Positions 1 to 6,680 of a stretch of DNA of 11,058 nt are shown here, in pieces. Made by a program: the position numbers and the translations under genes. This stretch comes from Cloacimonetes bacterium UBA5456. GTDB lineage: Bacteria > Cloacimonadota > Cloacimonadia > Cloacimonadales > Cloacimonadaceae. The stretch lies in contig DIQS01000059.1 of the NCBI GenBank assembly GCA_002427325.1, positions 13,785 to 24,842 on the forward strand, given 5' to 3'. The first letter of the stretch is position 1. The number at the start of each line of letters is the position of its first letter. The notes below the pieces were generated by a model that was not told the origin of the DNA, did no database searches, and saw nothing but the letters and a program-made list of their open reading frames with translations.

Positions 1-15
1 TGACCACATCATGAC
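1..15. repeat. 15-bp terminal direct repeat, left copy
   Basis: The first 15 bases (TGACCACATCATGAC) are identical to the last 15 bases of the window. An exact match of this length placed precisely at both ends is not expected by chance. It may mark the overlap of a circular molecule, an assembly break at a repeat, or a real dispersed repeat. The unit contains two copies of TGAC. No gene lies in it. Confidence 0.85.
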
Positions 16-47
16 CAGAACCCTCTAAGGAAGCTATGGAAAAGCCA

Positions 48-82
48 CAAAAAAAGCGGGTCAAATTGCTTCGACCCGCTGC
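48..82 (-). terminator. Intrinsic terminator downstream of pckA
   Basis: An 8-bp perfect stem (AGCGGGTC at 55-62 pairing with GACCCGCT at 73-80) encloses a 10-base loop. On the minus strand the stem is followed directly by a run of seven T (49-55 on the plus strand as A). It lies about 20 bp after the pckA stop codon, as expected for a Rho-independent terminator ending that transcript. Confidence 0.9.
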
Positions 83-100
83 TTATTTTATCGTTGTTTT

Positions 101-1831
101 TTAGATTTTGAGTTGAAGTGCATCGAGCAATGCTTTGAGATTATCCGGCGTTTCTTGGATGTCGCTGGAAGAGATGAAGTCGATGCGTTGCTGGAATCTA
201 TTCTTCAAAAGCTCGTGATATTGTGCGATATTTCCACGTTTGTCGGGATCATATCTGTCATAATATCCGGGCAGGATCTTTTCGATTGATTCACGCGTGG
301 GGATCATCGCGCCGGGCAGGGCAGCCCACGGTTCCCACTCGATTGTATCGGTGAGGATGGCGGTCTGCAGGGTGAGCGAGGTCTGAAGCGGAATTTTTTC
401 CAGATCGTCGTTGGAATTTTTCCAATAGCCGTGCGAGTTGAAGCAATAGAAGTTTGCTCCGTTGTCGGCGACTGAGAGGAAAGCCTTCACATCGCGATGG
501 AGTTCATAGACGCGGAAGGGGTTTGCAAAGGGCTCAAAGACAAGCTTATTCAGCTCTTCTTCGGTGACGTTTTCAGCTCTGTTGCGCTGGGTCATGAGAG
601 CGGCGCCCATTGCGATTGCCAGATATTTGTTATCGAGCTTGAGGACGGGCGGCAATACGCTGTCTTTCATAAGCCAGATCAGGGCTTGGGGGAAAGAACA
701 ACGGTTCACATAGTTCCCCAAAAGTCCACGGTCTAAGAGTGCACGGCCGTTTTGGTTGCGCAGGTCTTGACCCACGGGGATGCGCTTGCCATCGATATTT
801 AGAACGCTGTGGTTCATCAGGGCGAGGGCATATTTCCAGTCCGGATGGTCGATCGGGCGGGAGTCTGTTTTGTCAAAAAGGGTGGGTTCCCAGGCACGGC
901 AAAGCTTGTTTTCCAAGTCGATCTGGAAGGCGTCGTCGTGCAAAACAACTTTGGAAAAGCCTTCGGGCAATGTTCCGCCGTTGTCGTGTGAGTTGGTGTG
1001 GCTGGATTTACCCGTTCCGGAAAGTCCGTAAAAGGCGATGGAGCGCTTGCCCAAGTTGTGGAAATTGCTGTCTTTGCAGGTGCCGAAGTCAATCTCTTTG
1101 ATTCCGCCGTGGCAGGCAGCCATTCCGATTCTGATTCCGCTCGTCCATCCCATGGTGAGGGTGCCTTTCTTTCTTTCACCAAAATAGCGCATTCCGAGGT
1201 TGACGATGACGTTGTGTTTTTCTTCCACAAGCGCCAATTGGGGTGCGCCCACGTTGTTATAATATGGATCGTCGCAAGTCCATTCGTTGAAAGCGACGAG
1301 GATGATATCCTGAATAGGCAGCTTGGGGCTGGCTTCATAGATTTCTTTGACCGATTCATAAGGCTGGAAGTTCAAAAGCCAGTTAAATACGTTTGCGACA
1401 TCACTTTCGGTGGTGACGAAGGTGGCTTTGATCATGAGGTCTTTATCCATTCCCAACACTGCTTCAGCCTTGATGAGGGGATATTGTTGCATCTGCCAGA
1501 CGGCTTCGCGCAGGTCGCCTTCAAGCTTGTTCTTGCGGCTGGTGTTTTCGCGATTGTAAAAGCGTCTTGCCTTTGCGGTTCTGCCGATGATATTTCCATG
1601 GTTATCCACGATTACTTTGGCATCTTTCGGCAGATTGTGAAGCTCCACAAATTCCTTGCACATGGGGATATCAGTGATGGTGACGCCGGCTTGCTTCTTA
1701 GCCATCTCGTATGCTTCACGGATGTCGATTTTGCGCACGGCATGGTTGTTCATCAATGTCTCTGCGATCGCGCGGATCGGGGACATGTCTTTGAGGTTCT
1801 GGTAATACTCAAAACTACTTTTGCTTGCCAT
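101..1831 (-). CDS. pckA: Phosphoenolpyruvate carboxykinase, ATP type, divergent
   Basis: A cytosolic enzyme that interconverts oxaloacetate plus ATP with PEP, CO2 and ADP. It serves gluconeogenesis, or ATP-forming CO2 fixation in fermenters. The 576-residue protein is slightly longer than E. coli PckA (540). Visible parts, in order: Arg84 in a GRTAKARR segment matching the substrate-binding arginine loop; Tyr216 and Lys221-Lys222 (YFGERKKG); His241; the P-loop GLSGTGKS at 269-276; Asp299-Asp300 (HDDAF); Arg377 before the SFP segment; and VLPPVLKLD at 392-400. These match the catalytic, metal and nucleotide residues of the family. The segment after VLPPV lacks the usual FTAK.AGTE motif, and the C-terminal adenine-binding region is also unlike E. 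coli, so this is a divergent branch. GGAGG sits 6 bases before the ATG. It has its own promoter and terminator and lies 95 bp after spt. The general assignment is secure; kinetics and the preferred nucleotide are less so. Confidence 0.9.
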   Translation of the reverse strand: MASKSSFEYYQNLKDMSPIRAIAETLMNNHAVRKIDIREAYEMAKKQAGVTITDIPMCKEFVELHNLPKDAKVIVDNHGNIIGRTAKARRFYNRENTSRKNKLEGDLREAVWQMQQYPLIKAEAVLGMDKDLMIKATFVTTESDVANVFNWLLNFQPYESVKEIYEASPKLPIQDIILVAFNEWTCDDPYYNNVGAPQLALVEEKHNVIVNLGMRYFGERKKGTLTMGWTSGIRIGMAACHGGIKEIDFGTCKDSNFHNLGKRSIAFYGLSGTGKSSHTNSHDNGGTLPEGFSKVVLHDDAFQIDLENKLCRAWEPTLFDKTDSRPIDHPDWKYALALMNHSVLNIDGKRIPVGQDLRNQNGRALLDRGLLGNYVNRCSFPQALIWLMKDSVLPPVLKLDNKYLAIAMGAALMTQRNRAENVTEEELNKLVFEPFANPFRVYELHRDVKAFLSVADNGANFYCFNSHGYWKNSNDDLEKIPLQTSLTLQTAILTDTIEWEPWAALPGAMIPTRESIEKILPGYYDRYDPDKRGNIAQYHELLKNRFQQRIDFISSSDIQETPDNLKALLDALQLKI

Positions 1832-1880
1832 TGGTTTCCTCCATTTTTGGCGGCATTAATATGCTATGTTATTTGTATTC

Positions 1881-1908
1881 ATTATTATAATTACGGCATT
1901 TTTGTCAA
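1881..1908 (-). promoter_or_regulatory. Sigma-70-like promoter for pckA
   Basis: On the minus strand there is a perfect TTGACA (1903-1908). A perfect TATAAT (1884-1889) follows after 13 bases, and an overlapping AATAAT (1881-1886) follows after the more usual 16 bases. The start codon is about 50 bases further on, and the surrounding DNA is AT-rich. This suggests pckA is transcribed separately from spt, although no terminator separates them, so read-through is possible. Which -10 is used cannot be told from sequence. Confidence 0.7.
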
Positions 1909-1926
1909 GGATAGAATACTCAGCTC

Positions 1927-3105
1927 CTATATAATGCCTATTTCTTTACCTATTTTGCGGAATTTGTCCAGAGCCATATCAAGCTGTGTACGAGTGTGGG
2001 TGGACATGAATGAAGTGCGGATCAGACAGCTGTTTGGCGGAACTGCGGGCGGGATAACGGGATTGATGAAAACTCCTTCATCGCTGAGACGAGTCCACAT
2101 CCTGAATGCGGTCATCATATCGCCCACGTGCAGAGGGATCACAGGCGTGCAGCTTGTGCCCGTGTCATAGCCCATGGCCTTGAATTCCTTCATCATATAG
2201 TCTGTGTTTTCCCATAGTTGCGCCATGCGCTCGGGCTCTTCTTCCATGATTTCTAAAGCGGCGATCACGCTTGCGGTGGATGCCGGCGGCAGAGATGCAC
2301 TGAAGATCAGCGCACGGGATTTGTGTTTTAGATAGTGGATCAAAGGCTCGTCCGCTGCGATAAATCCGCCTACGGAAGCCAGGGTCTTGCTGAAGGTGCC
2401 CATGATAAAATCCGTCTCTTTGACGAGGCCGAAGTGTTCAGCAGCTCCGGCACCTTTCTTGCCCAAGACTCCCAAGGAGTGGGCTTCATCCACCATGAGA
2501 TTTGCGCCATAACGCTGTGCAAGCTCAGAAATCTCGGGCAGATTGGCGATGTCTCCTTCCATGGAGAATATGCCGTCCACCACGATGAGTGCCGGCTTGC
2601 CATCGAGCTTTTCCAAACACTTTTCGAGGGATTGCATGTCGTTGTGGTTATAGCGCACCATCGTTCCATCCGAGAGCAAGCAGCCGTCGATGATGGAGGC
2701 GTGGTCATATTTATCAATCACGATATATTCGCCTTTCCCAACTATTGCCGAGATGCAGCCGAGATTGGCTTGATAGCCGGTGGGATATGCAAGACATGCC
2801 TCTTTGCCCACGAGACGGGCGAGCTTTTCTTCCAGCTCGAGATGGATGTCTAAGGTGCCGTTGAGGAATCTGCTTCCCGCACAGCCGCTACCGTATTTCT
2901 TCAGCGCTGCTATTCCTGCCTCAACGACCTTGGGATGGTTTGTGAGTCCGAGATAGCTGTTTGAGCCCATCATCAGCATTTTCTTGCCGTTACAGATCAC
3001 TTCAGTGTCCTGTTCGGAAGATATCTCCCTGAAATAAGGATAATAACCCATTGCAATCGCCTTACGCGCCTCCGTGTAATTGAAGCACTTATCCAATATG
3101 CTCAT
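1927..3105 (-). CDS. spt: Serine palmitoyltransferase-like PLP-dependent alpha-oxoamine synthase
   Basis: This 392-residue fold-type I PLP enzyme probably condenses serine with palmitoyl-CoA to 3-ketosphinganine, the first step of sphingolipid synthesis. It belongs to the family of BioF (8-amino-7-oxononanoate synthase) and Kbl (glycine C-acetyltransferase). Seen in the sequence: GSGCAGSRFLNGT at 72-84, His135 stacking on the cofactor ring, DEAH at 206-209, and the PLP lysine Lys240 in GTFSKTLAS. The PYFREI segment (23-28), VDGIFSMEGDIANLPE (176-191) and INPVIPPA (347-354) with Arg363 resemble, from memory, the Bacteroides serine palmitoyltransferase more than BioF or Kbl. GAGG lies 7 bases before the ATG. 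It is the last gene of the surE-pcm unit, 19 bp after the permease. No other sphingolipid gene is present, so BioF or Kbl activity is a live alternative. Confidence 0.8.
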   Translation of the reverse strand: MSILDKCFNYTEARKAIAMGYYPYFREISSEQDTEVICNGKKMLMMGSNSYLGLTNHPKVVEAGIAALKKYGSGCAGSRFLNGTLDIHLELEEKLARLVGKEACLAYPTGYQANLGCISAIVGKGEYIVIDKYDHASIIDGCLLSDGTMVRYNHNDMQSLEKCLEKLDGKPALIVVDGIFSMEGDIANLPEISELAQRYGANLMVDEAHSLGVLGKKGAGAAEHFGLVKETDFIMGTFSKTLASVGGFIAADEPLIHYLKHKSRALIFSASLPPASTASVIAALEIMEEEPERMAQLWENTDYMMKEFKAMGYDTGTSCTPVIPLHVGDMMTAFRMWTRLSDEGVFINPVIPPAVPPNSCLIRTSFMSTHTRTQLDMALDKFRKIGKEIGII

Positions 3106-3124
3106 TGCTTTTCCTCTTACTTAT

Positions 3125-4186
3125 TTATATTATTCTATAATCTTTTAGGTTTGTGTAAAGAACACTAATCAGGGTGTAGCTCATATATACAAGGGGCACG
3201 GAAAATAGCATCCAAACTATGCCGCCATACCAGCCACCTGCTAAGACGGTGAGCAAAACCGCCAAAGGATGCATTTCTATCGTTTTACCTACCACCACGG
3301 GATAGACGATGTTGTTATCGACAAGCTGAACTGCCCACATGGCGATCCCTGCATAGATCATCATGATGAGGCTGCCGCCTTCAAAAAACACGGTGCCCAC
3401 CGCCAACGCTCCGGCAAAAAAGGGGCCGAAATAAGGGATGATATTAGCGATTCCTGCAGCAATGCCGATGAGCACGGGATTGCTGATCCCTACGATGGTC
3501 AAAGCTACGGTGGTCATGATGGCCACGGCAATCACCTCAAAAAACATGGCTCTGAGATAGCGTCCCACGGTTATATCGATGCTGTTCATCAGAATGATAG
3601 CCGGTTCAAAAAACCTGTTTGTGCTCATCTTAAGCATGCTTTTGCGAATTTTATATTTGTCTTTGAGCAAAAAGAAGCTGATGATCGGGGTCATGCCAAT
3701 ATATGTGACAGCGCCGATGATGGAGGAATAGTTGTCTATCAAGAACTTCGGCGTGCGAGCCATGTAGCCTCGGACGGAATCCAAAAAGGCTATCATCTGG
3801 TCTGCAAGCTTAAAGCCCGGCACCTGAGCATCGAGGCTCTGGGCATATTGGAAGATGTTTTCTATGATGGGGATGCGCAAAAATAGCTCTGCATTGATGT
3901 TCCCATCTTGCTTGAAGATGTCGATGAGGTTATTTGCCTGTTTGATGAATACGGGGATGGTTCGCACGCTGAGGATCGCGAGCAGTCCCGCCAAAAAGAG
4001 ATAGATGGTGATCACGCCCCAAAGCCTTGGAATCTTCTTGTGTTCCAGCCAAGAAACAGCGGGGTCTAAGATATAGCTAAATATGATGGCGATTATCAGA
4101 TGTCCCAAAACCTGACGATAGAAAAATAGTGCCGCCAAGATCAATGCAGCCGTAATAATCCGAAAAGTTATCTTAGCCCAGTTCAC
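3125..4186 (-). CDS. AI-2E/PerM-family transporter
   Basis: A polytopic inner-membrane protein of about 353 residues with roughly eight hydrophobic segments. Three are near the N-terminus, followed by a long extramembrane loop (about residues 85-150) and then five more. PYFGPFFAG (251-259) and DNNIVYPVVVG (290-300) followed by HP are hallmarks of the AI-2E transporter family (TqsA, PerM/YdiK). Members export varied small molecules or ions, so the substrate cannot be named. I chose the GTG at 4184-4186 because GAGGG sits 8 bases upstream and it follows the preceding stop by 4 bases. A TTG at 4223-4225 would add 13 residues and overlap the upstream gene by 35 bp, but has no visible Shine-Dalgarno site. 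spt follows 19 bp later. Confidence 0.85.
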   Translation of the reverse strand: MNWAKITFRIITAALILAALFFYRQVLGHLIIAIIFSYILDPAVSWLEHKKIPRLWGVITIYLFLAGLLAILSVRTIPVFIKQANNLIDIFKQDGNINAELFLRIPIIENIFQYAQSLDAQVPGFKLADQMIAFLDSVRGYMARTPKFLIDNYSSIIGAVTYIGMTPIISFFLLKDKYKIRKSMLKMSTNRFFEPAIILMNSIDITVGRYLRAMFFEVIAVAIMTTVALTIVGISNPVLIGIAAGIANIIPYFGPFFAGALAVGTVFFEGGSLIMMIYAGIAMWAVQLVDNNIVYPVVVGKTIEMHPLAVLLTVLAGGWYGGIVWMLFSVPLVYMSYTLISVLYTNLKDYRII

Positions 4187-4190
4187 TTGC

Positions 4191-4655
4191 TTAGCCCTCG
4201 TGTTCTCCGAATATAACCTGAGCAAATTCGCGGCATATATCCTCGAGTAAGATCAAGCCTGTTTTGGGTCTGGTTTCTATGTATTCTTTAAAATCGTTGT
4301 GGGAGAGAGCGTGCACGGTAACGGCGGTTTTGGCTGTTGCGGTGCCGTTGCGCATTTGATTGAAATATAGGTCTCTTAGGCCTAAGTGCATGCCTTTGGT
4401 GATCAAAGTAATCTCATTCGGAGCGGCTGTGCGTCTGAGTTCGACCTCGCCTTCAAAGATGAAGTAGAAAACTTCCACGGGATAGCCATCTTCATAGAGG
4501 GTTTCACCGCTGCGATATGTGCGCTGATGCATCCTCTGCCAAAGTAGGAAGAGATCGTAGTTATCGAGGTTCGCAAATAGTGGATAGCTACGCAATTCCT
4601 CATAATCCTTGGACTTATTGAAATAGAGTTTGAAGCGGTCAATAATGTGTTTCAT
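4191..4655 (-). CDS. Stand-alone cyclic-nucleotide-binding-like domain protein
   Basis: This 154-residue protein consists of one CRP/CNB-type beta-barrel (about residues 25-125), with YRSGETLYEDGYPVEVFYFI at 47-66 and FEGEVEL at 67-73, plus flanking helices. There is no C-terminal helix-turn-helix, so it is not a classical CRP/FNR regulator. The phosphate-binding cassette region reads HLGLRDLYFNQMRNGTATA (90-108) and lacks the usual FGE...R.A pattern that binds cAMP. It may therefore bind another ligand, or none. The ATG overlaps the pcm stop as ATGA, and the gene sits directly before the permease, so it could act as a sensor or regulatory subunit for a neighbouring product. That is inference; the domain assignment is good but the function is unknown. 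Confidence 0.8.
   Translation of the reverse strand: MKHIIDRFKLYFNKSKDYEELRSYPLFANLDNYDLFLLWQRMHQRTYRSGETLYEDGYPVEVFYFIFEGEVELRRTAAPNEITLITKGMHLGLRDLYFNQMRNGTATAKTAVTVHALSHNDFKEYIETRPKTGLILLEDICREFAQVIFGEHEG
4195..4199 (-). promoter_or_regulatory. Shine-Dalgarno site deciding the permease start
   Basis: GAGGG on the minus strand lies 8 bases before a GTG and just inside the end of the upstream gene, immediately before its TAA stop. It supports the GTG start over the upstream TTG and suggests that translation of the permease is coupled to termination on the upstream gene. Confidence 0.55.
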
Positions 4656-5299
4656 TGCTGTTTCCCCGGGCGAACAAAGGGCACAAAGGCGCAGGGCGTT
4701 CCCTTGCTTGCAATCAGTTCGCCGTCTTTCTTGGTGATCTTGAAGAGGTGTTGCATAAGTGTTCCGCCCACGGGCACTACCATTATCCCGCCTTCGGCAA
4801 GTTGATTGACCAGCTTTTGTGGTATCTCGTCGGCTGCGGCAGAGACGATGATCTTGTCGAATTCCTTATATGGCGGATATGCCTTTTCCCAGCCTTGCCA
4901 GCCGTCGCCTATGCGGTAGTAGATGTTCCTGAATCCGGCATTGTGCAGGGTCTTTTGTGCCTTGAGTGAGAGTCTTTCGAGGAGTTCAATGGTGCAAACT
5001 TCCTTCGCCATGTGCGCCAAGAGTGCCGTCTGATAGCCGCTACCCGTTCCTATCTCAAGGATTCTGTCTTGCGGGTTGATGCTCAGTTCTTGCATCATGA
5101 GCGCAATCATAGCCGGCTGGGAGATGGTCTGATTGTCTGATAAGGGTAGCGGTTGATTGCAATAGGAGTATTCTTGAAATTCATCAGGGACATAGTCCTC
5201 ACGCGGGGTCTCGGCAAATGCCATGAGCACACCCTCGTCGTGAATATCACGCGATCTCAGGGTTTGAACAAGCTTGTTTCTTTGATCCTCAAAGCGCAT
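4652..5299 (-). CDS. pcm: Protein-L-isoaspartate O-methyltransferase
   Basis: This cytosolic SAM-dependent enzyme methylates isoaspartyl residues in aged proteins and so starts their repair to aspartate. The 215-residue length is normal. Visible motifs: the PCMT-specific NQTISQPAM at 56-64, SAM motif I ILEIGTGSGYQTALLA at 80-95, the acidic Glu105 after strand beta2 (CTIELLERL), the post-II DKIIVSAAADEIP (148-160), and GGIMVVPVG at 170-178. GGAG lies 6 bases before the ATG. It starts 12 bp after the surE stop, the same pairing as surE-pcm in E. coli and many other bacteria, and its stop overlaps the next start as ATGA. It is expected to help survival in stationary phase or under stress. Confidence 0.95.
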   Translation of the reverse strand: MRFEDQRNKLVQTLRSRDIHDEGVLMAFAETPREDYVPDEFQEYSYCNQPLPLSDNQTISQPAMIALMMQELSINPQDRILEIGTGSGYQTALLAHMAKEVCTIELLERLSLKAQKTLHNAGFRNIYYRIGDGWQGWEKAYPPYKEFDKIIVSAAADEIPQKLVNQLAEGGIMVVPVGGTLMQHLFKITKKDGELIASKGTPCAFVPFVRPGKQQ

Positions 5300-5311
5300 A
5301 GGTGGCTCCGA

Positions 5312-6076
5312 CTAAAACTCAAGCATTCCTTGGCTTTCGATCCAGCTTAGGATGGGTGGGAAGGATTTTGGCTTGGTGAGTTCAAATCCCAAGGGAGTGA
5401 CAGAGATATAGCCATTCTCGACGGCTTCGGAGTCCGTTCCCGGTTCAAGCTCCCAATGCGGGTTGCTCCCTTGCACGCGGTAGTCAAATCCGTCATCATA
5501 TTCCTCTGTGATAGTGATGAAGTTATAATATCGACGATGTCCTGTATTGGTGAGTCTCACGCCTTTGACTTCTTCAAAGGGGAGATTGGGGAAGTTTATG
5601 TTCAAAACCTCACGGGGAGCAAGGATGTCGGCAATGTTTTTGTCTATTATCTTGATTGCCCATGCTGCGGCAGACTCAAATTGCTGACCTTCATAAGCGT
5701 TGACGGAGAGGGCGATTGCGCGCTGGCCGAGCATTGCTGCCTCGATTGCGGCGGCAACCGTGCCGGAATAGAGCACGTCTTCGCCCATGTTTTGTCCAGC
5801 ATTGATGCCCGAGATAACCAAGTCAATCGGTTCTTGAACAATCTTTTGTAAAGCGATGACTATGCAATCAACGGGTGTTCCGGCGATTGCCCACTCTTTG
5901 TCGGCAACTTTACGGGCACGGATATCCCGTCTGAGCGAGATGGAGTGTGAGCTTGCGCTCTTTTCAGTTTCGGGCGCAACCACAATTATCTCATGTCCTG
6001 CCTCTTCCAAATGTTTGTACATAGTACGGAGTCCGGGGGCATTTATCCCATCGTCGTTAACTAAGAGAATTCTCAA
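5312..6076 (-). CDS. surE: 5'/3'-nucleotidase SurE
   Basis: A metal-dependent nucleoside monophosphate phosphatase, known in the family also for exopolyphosphatase activity and stationary-phase survival. The 254-residue protein begins with MRILLVNDDG, giving the metal ligands Asp8 and Asp9. Ser40 in the APETEKSASSHS segment and Asn92 in SGINAGQN complete the usual metal site. GTPVDC (66-71) and YSGTVAAAIEA (103-113) are also typical. The start codon is TTG at 6074-6076, supported by AGGAG 7 bases upstream and by the family's conserved N-terminus. The stop codon of the preceding small gene lies inside this Shine-Dalgarno site (TAAGGAG), which suggests translational coupling. pcm follows 12 bp later. 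Confidence 0.95.
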   Translation of the reverse strand: MRILLVNDDGINAPGLRTMYKHLEEAGHEIIVVAPETEKSASSHSISLRRDIRARKVADKEWAIAGTPVDCIVIALQKIVQEPIDLVISGINAGQNMGEDVLYSGTVAAAIEAAMLGQRAIALSVNAYEGQQFESAAAWAIKIIDKNIADILAPREVLNINFPNLPFEEVKGVRLTNTGHRRYYNFITITEEYDDGFDYRVQGSNPHWELEPGTDSEAVENGYISVTPLGFELTKPKSFPPILSWIESQGMLEF

Positions 6077-6087
6077 TTTATATCTCC

Positions 6088-6432
6088 TTAAAATATGATA
6101 TGCGGGTATTTATACAAGACTAAGATAGCAAACAAGAACACAATTATAAACAGGATGAGTGCCCAGTTTTCTAAGAGGAAGTTGTTTTTGAGACTACTTC
6201 TCCTGCTCTTTTTTCTGCGAAATGGTTTGAGCTTAAAGACAGGATTTTCATGCCTATTTTCGGACAACTTCCGGATGGAATACTGAGCCTCAGTGAGCCA
6301 CTTTATATTGCCCTTTTCATTCAGGTAAGGTTTATAACCCATGCTGAGGTATCCCTCAATCTTGGATTTAGGGATATCGTGGATATCATCGATTTTCAAT
6401 TCTTTAACAATTTTTGTCTTGCGCGAACTCAT
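6088..6432 (-). CDS. Small basic tail-anchored protein of unknown function
   Basis: I do not recognise this 114-residue protein. The N-terminal 60 residues are charged and probably soluble, with a YLSMGYKPYLNEKGNIKWL stretch (29-46) rich in aromatic and glycine residues. A very basic patch follows (about 67-82, FKLKPFRRKKSRRSS), then one hydrophobic segment (about 87-107) close to the C-terminus. The positive patch just before the helix predicts that the N-terminal part stays in the cytoplasm. It starts at ATG with AAAGGAAA 7-8 bases upstream and heads the surE-pcm unit, 11 bp before surE, with its stop codon overlapping the surE ribosome site. The good Shine-Dalgarno site and the tight spacing argue that it is a real gene. 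Confidence 0.75.
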   Translation of the reverse strand: MSSRKTKIVKELKIDDIHDIPKSKIEGYLSMGYKPYLNEKGNIKWLTEAQYSIRKLSENRHENPVFKLKPFRRKKSRRSSLKNNFLLENWALILFIIVFLFAILVLYKYPHIIF

Positions 6433-6456
6433 ATCTTGTTTCCTTTCCTGCTATTG

Positions 6457-6481
6457 ATTTTATATTGCGTCAATTTGTCAA
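6457..6481 (-). promoter_or_regulatory. Candidate promoter for the orf114-surE-pcm unit
   Basis: On the minus strand a perfect TTGACA (6476-6481) is followed 13 bases later by TAAAAT (6457-6462). The small gene's start codon is about 25 bases further. A second TTGACG box overlaps the spacer. The 13-base spacing is shorter than the usual 16-18, and no better -10 is visible at normal spacing, so the exact elements are uncertain. Its position just after the terminator of the upstream unit fits a promoter. Confidence 0.45.
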
Positions 6482-6540
6482 GAGCAATCTTTTGAAATGA
6501 GCCATTGCTCTGACCGTGGCTGAAGGACGCTGAGCATTAA

Positions 6541-6570
6541 AACAAAAAAGCCTCCCACTGCGGGAGGCTT
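6541..6570 (-). terminator. Intrinsic terminator after secG/tRNA-Leu
   Basis: A 9-bp perfect stem (AAGCCTCCC at 6548-6556 with GGGAGGCTT at 6562-6570) has a 5-base loop. Read on the minus strand, the stem runs into TTTTTTGTTTT. It begins only 4 bp after the encoded CCA end of the tRNA and ends the upstream transcription unit. Confidence 0.95.
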
Positions 6571-6574
6571 ATTG

Positions 6575-6663
6575 TGGTGCAGAAGGCGGGACTTGAACCC
6601 GCACACCCGGTAGTGGGCACAAGATCCTTAGTCTTGCGTGTCTGCCAGTTCCACCACTTCTGC
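6575..6663 (-). tRNA. tRNA-Leu, anticodon AAG
   Basis: The 89-base minus-strand sequence folds as a class II tRNA. The acceptor stem GCAGAAG pairs with CTTCTGC, followed by discriminator A and an encoded CCA. The D arm reads GTGGAACTGGCAGACAC. The anticodon stem CAAGA/TCTTG closes the seven-base loop CTAAGGA, giving anticodon A34-A35-G36 and G37. A long variable arm with a CCC/GGG stem and the T arm GCGGG-TTCAAGT-CCCGC complete it. The long variable arm, discriminator A and loop identify leucine, reading CUU or, if A34 becomes inosine, CUU/CUC/CUA. AAG is unusual in bacteria, where GAG normally fills this role. The gene follows secG by 17 bp and precedes a terminator, so it is probably processed from the secG transcript. 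Confidence 0.95.
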
Positions 6664-6680
6664 AAGTGTGTTAAAGTTTA

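Noticed and set aside
998..2170. A 390-codon plus-strand open frame opposite pckA and the end of spt.
   Set aside because: It is antisense to two well-supported genes with clear motifs, has no recognisable domain, and crosses the pckA promoter gap. Long antisense frames are common opposite real genes at this base composition.
4191..4655. A CRP/FNR-type transcription factor.
   Set aside because: The protein ends after the sensor-domain helix and has no helix-turn-helix. The next gene on the strand is a membrane protein in another frame, so this is not a split regulator.
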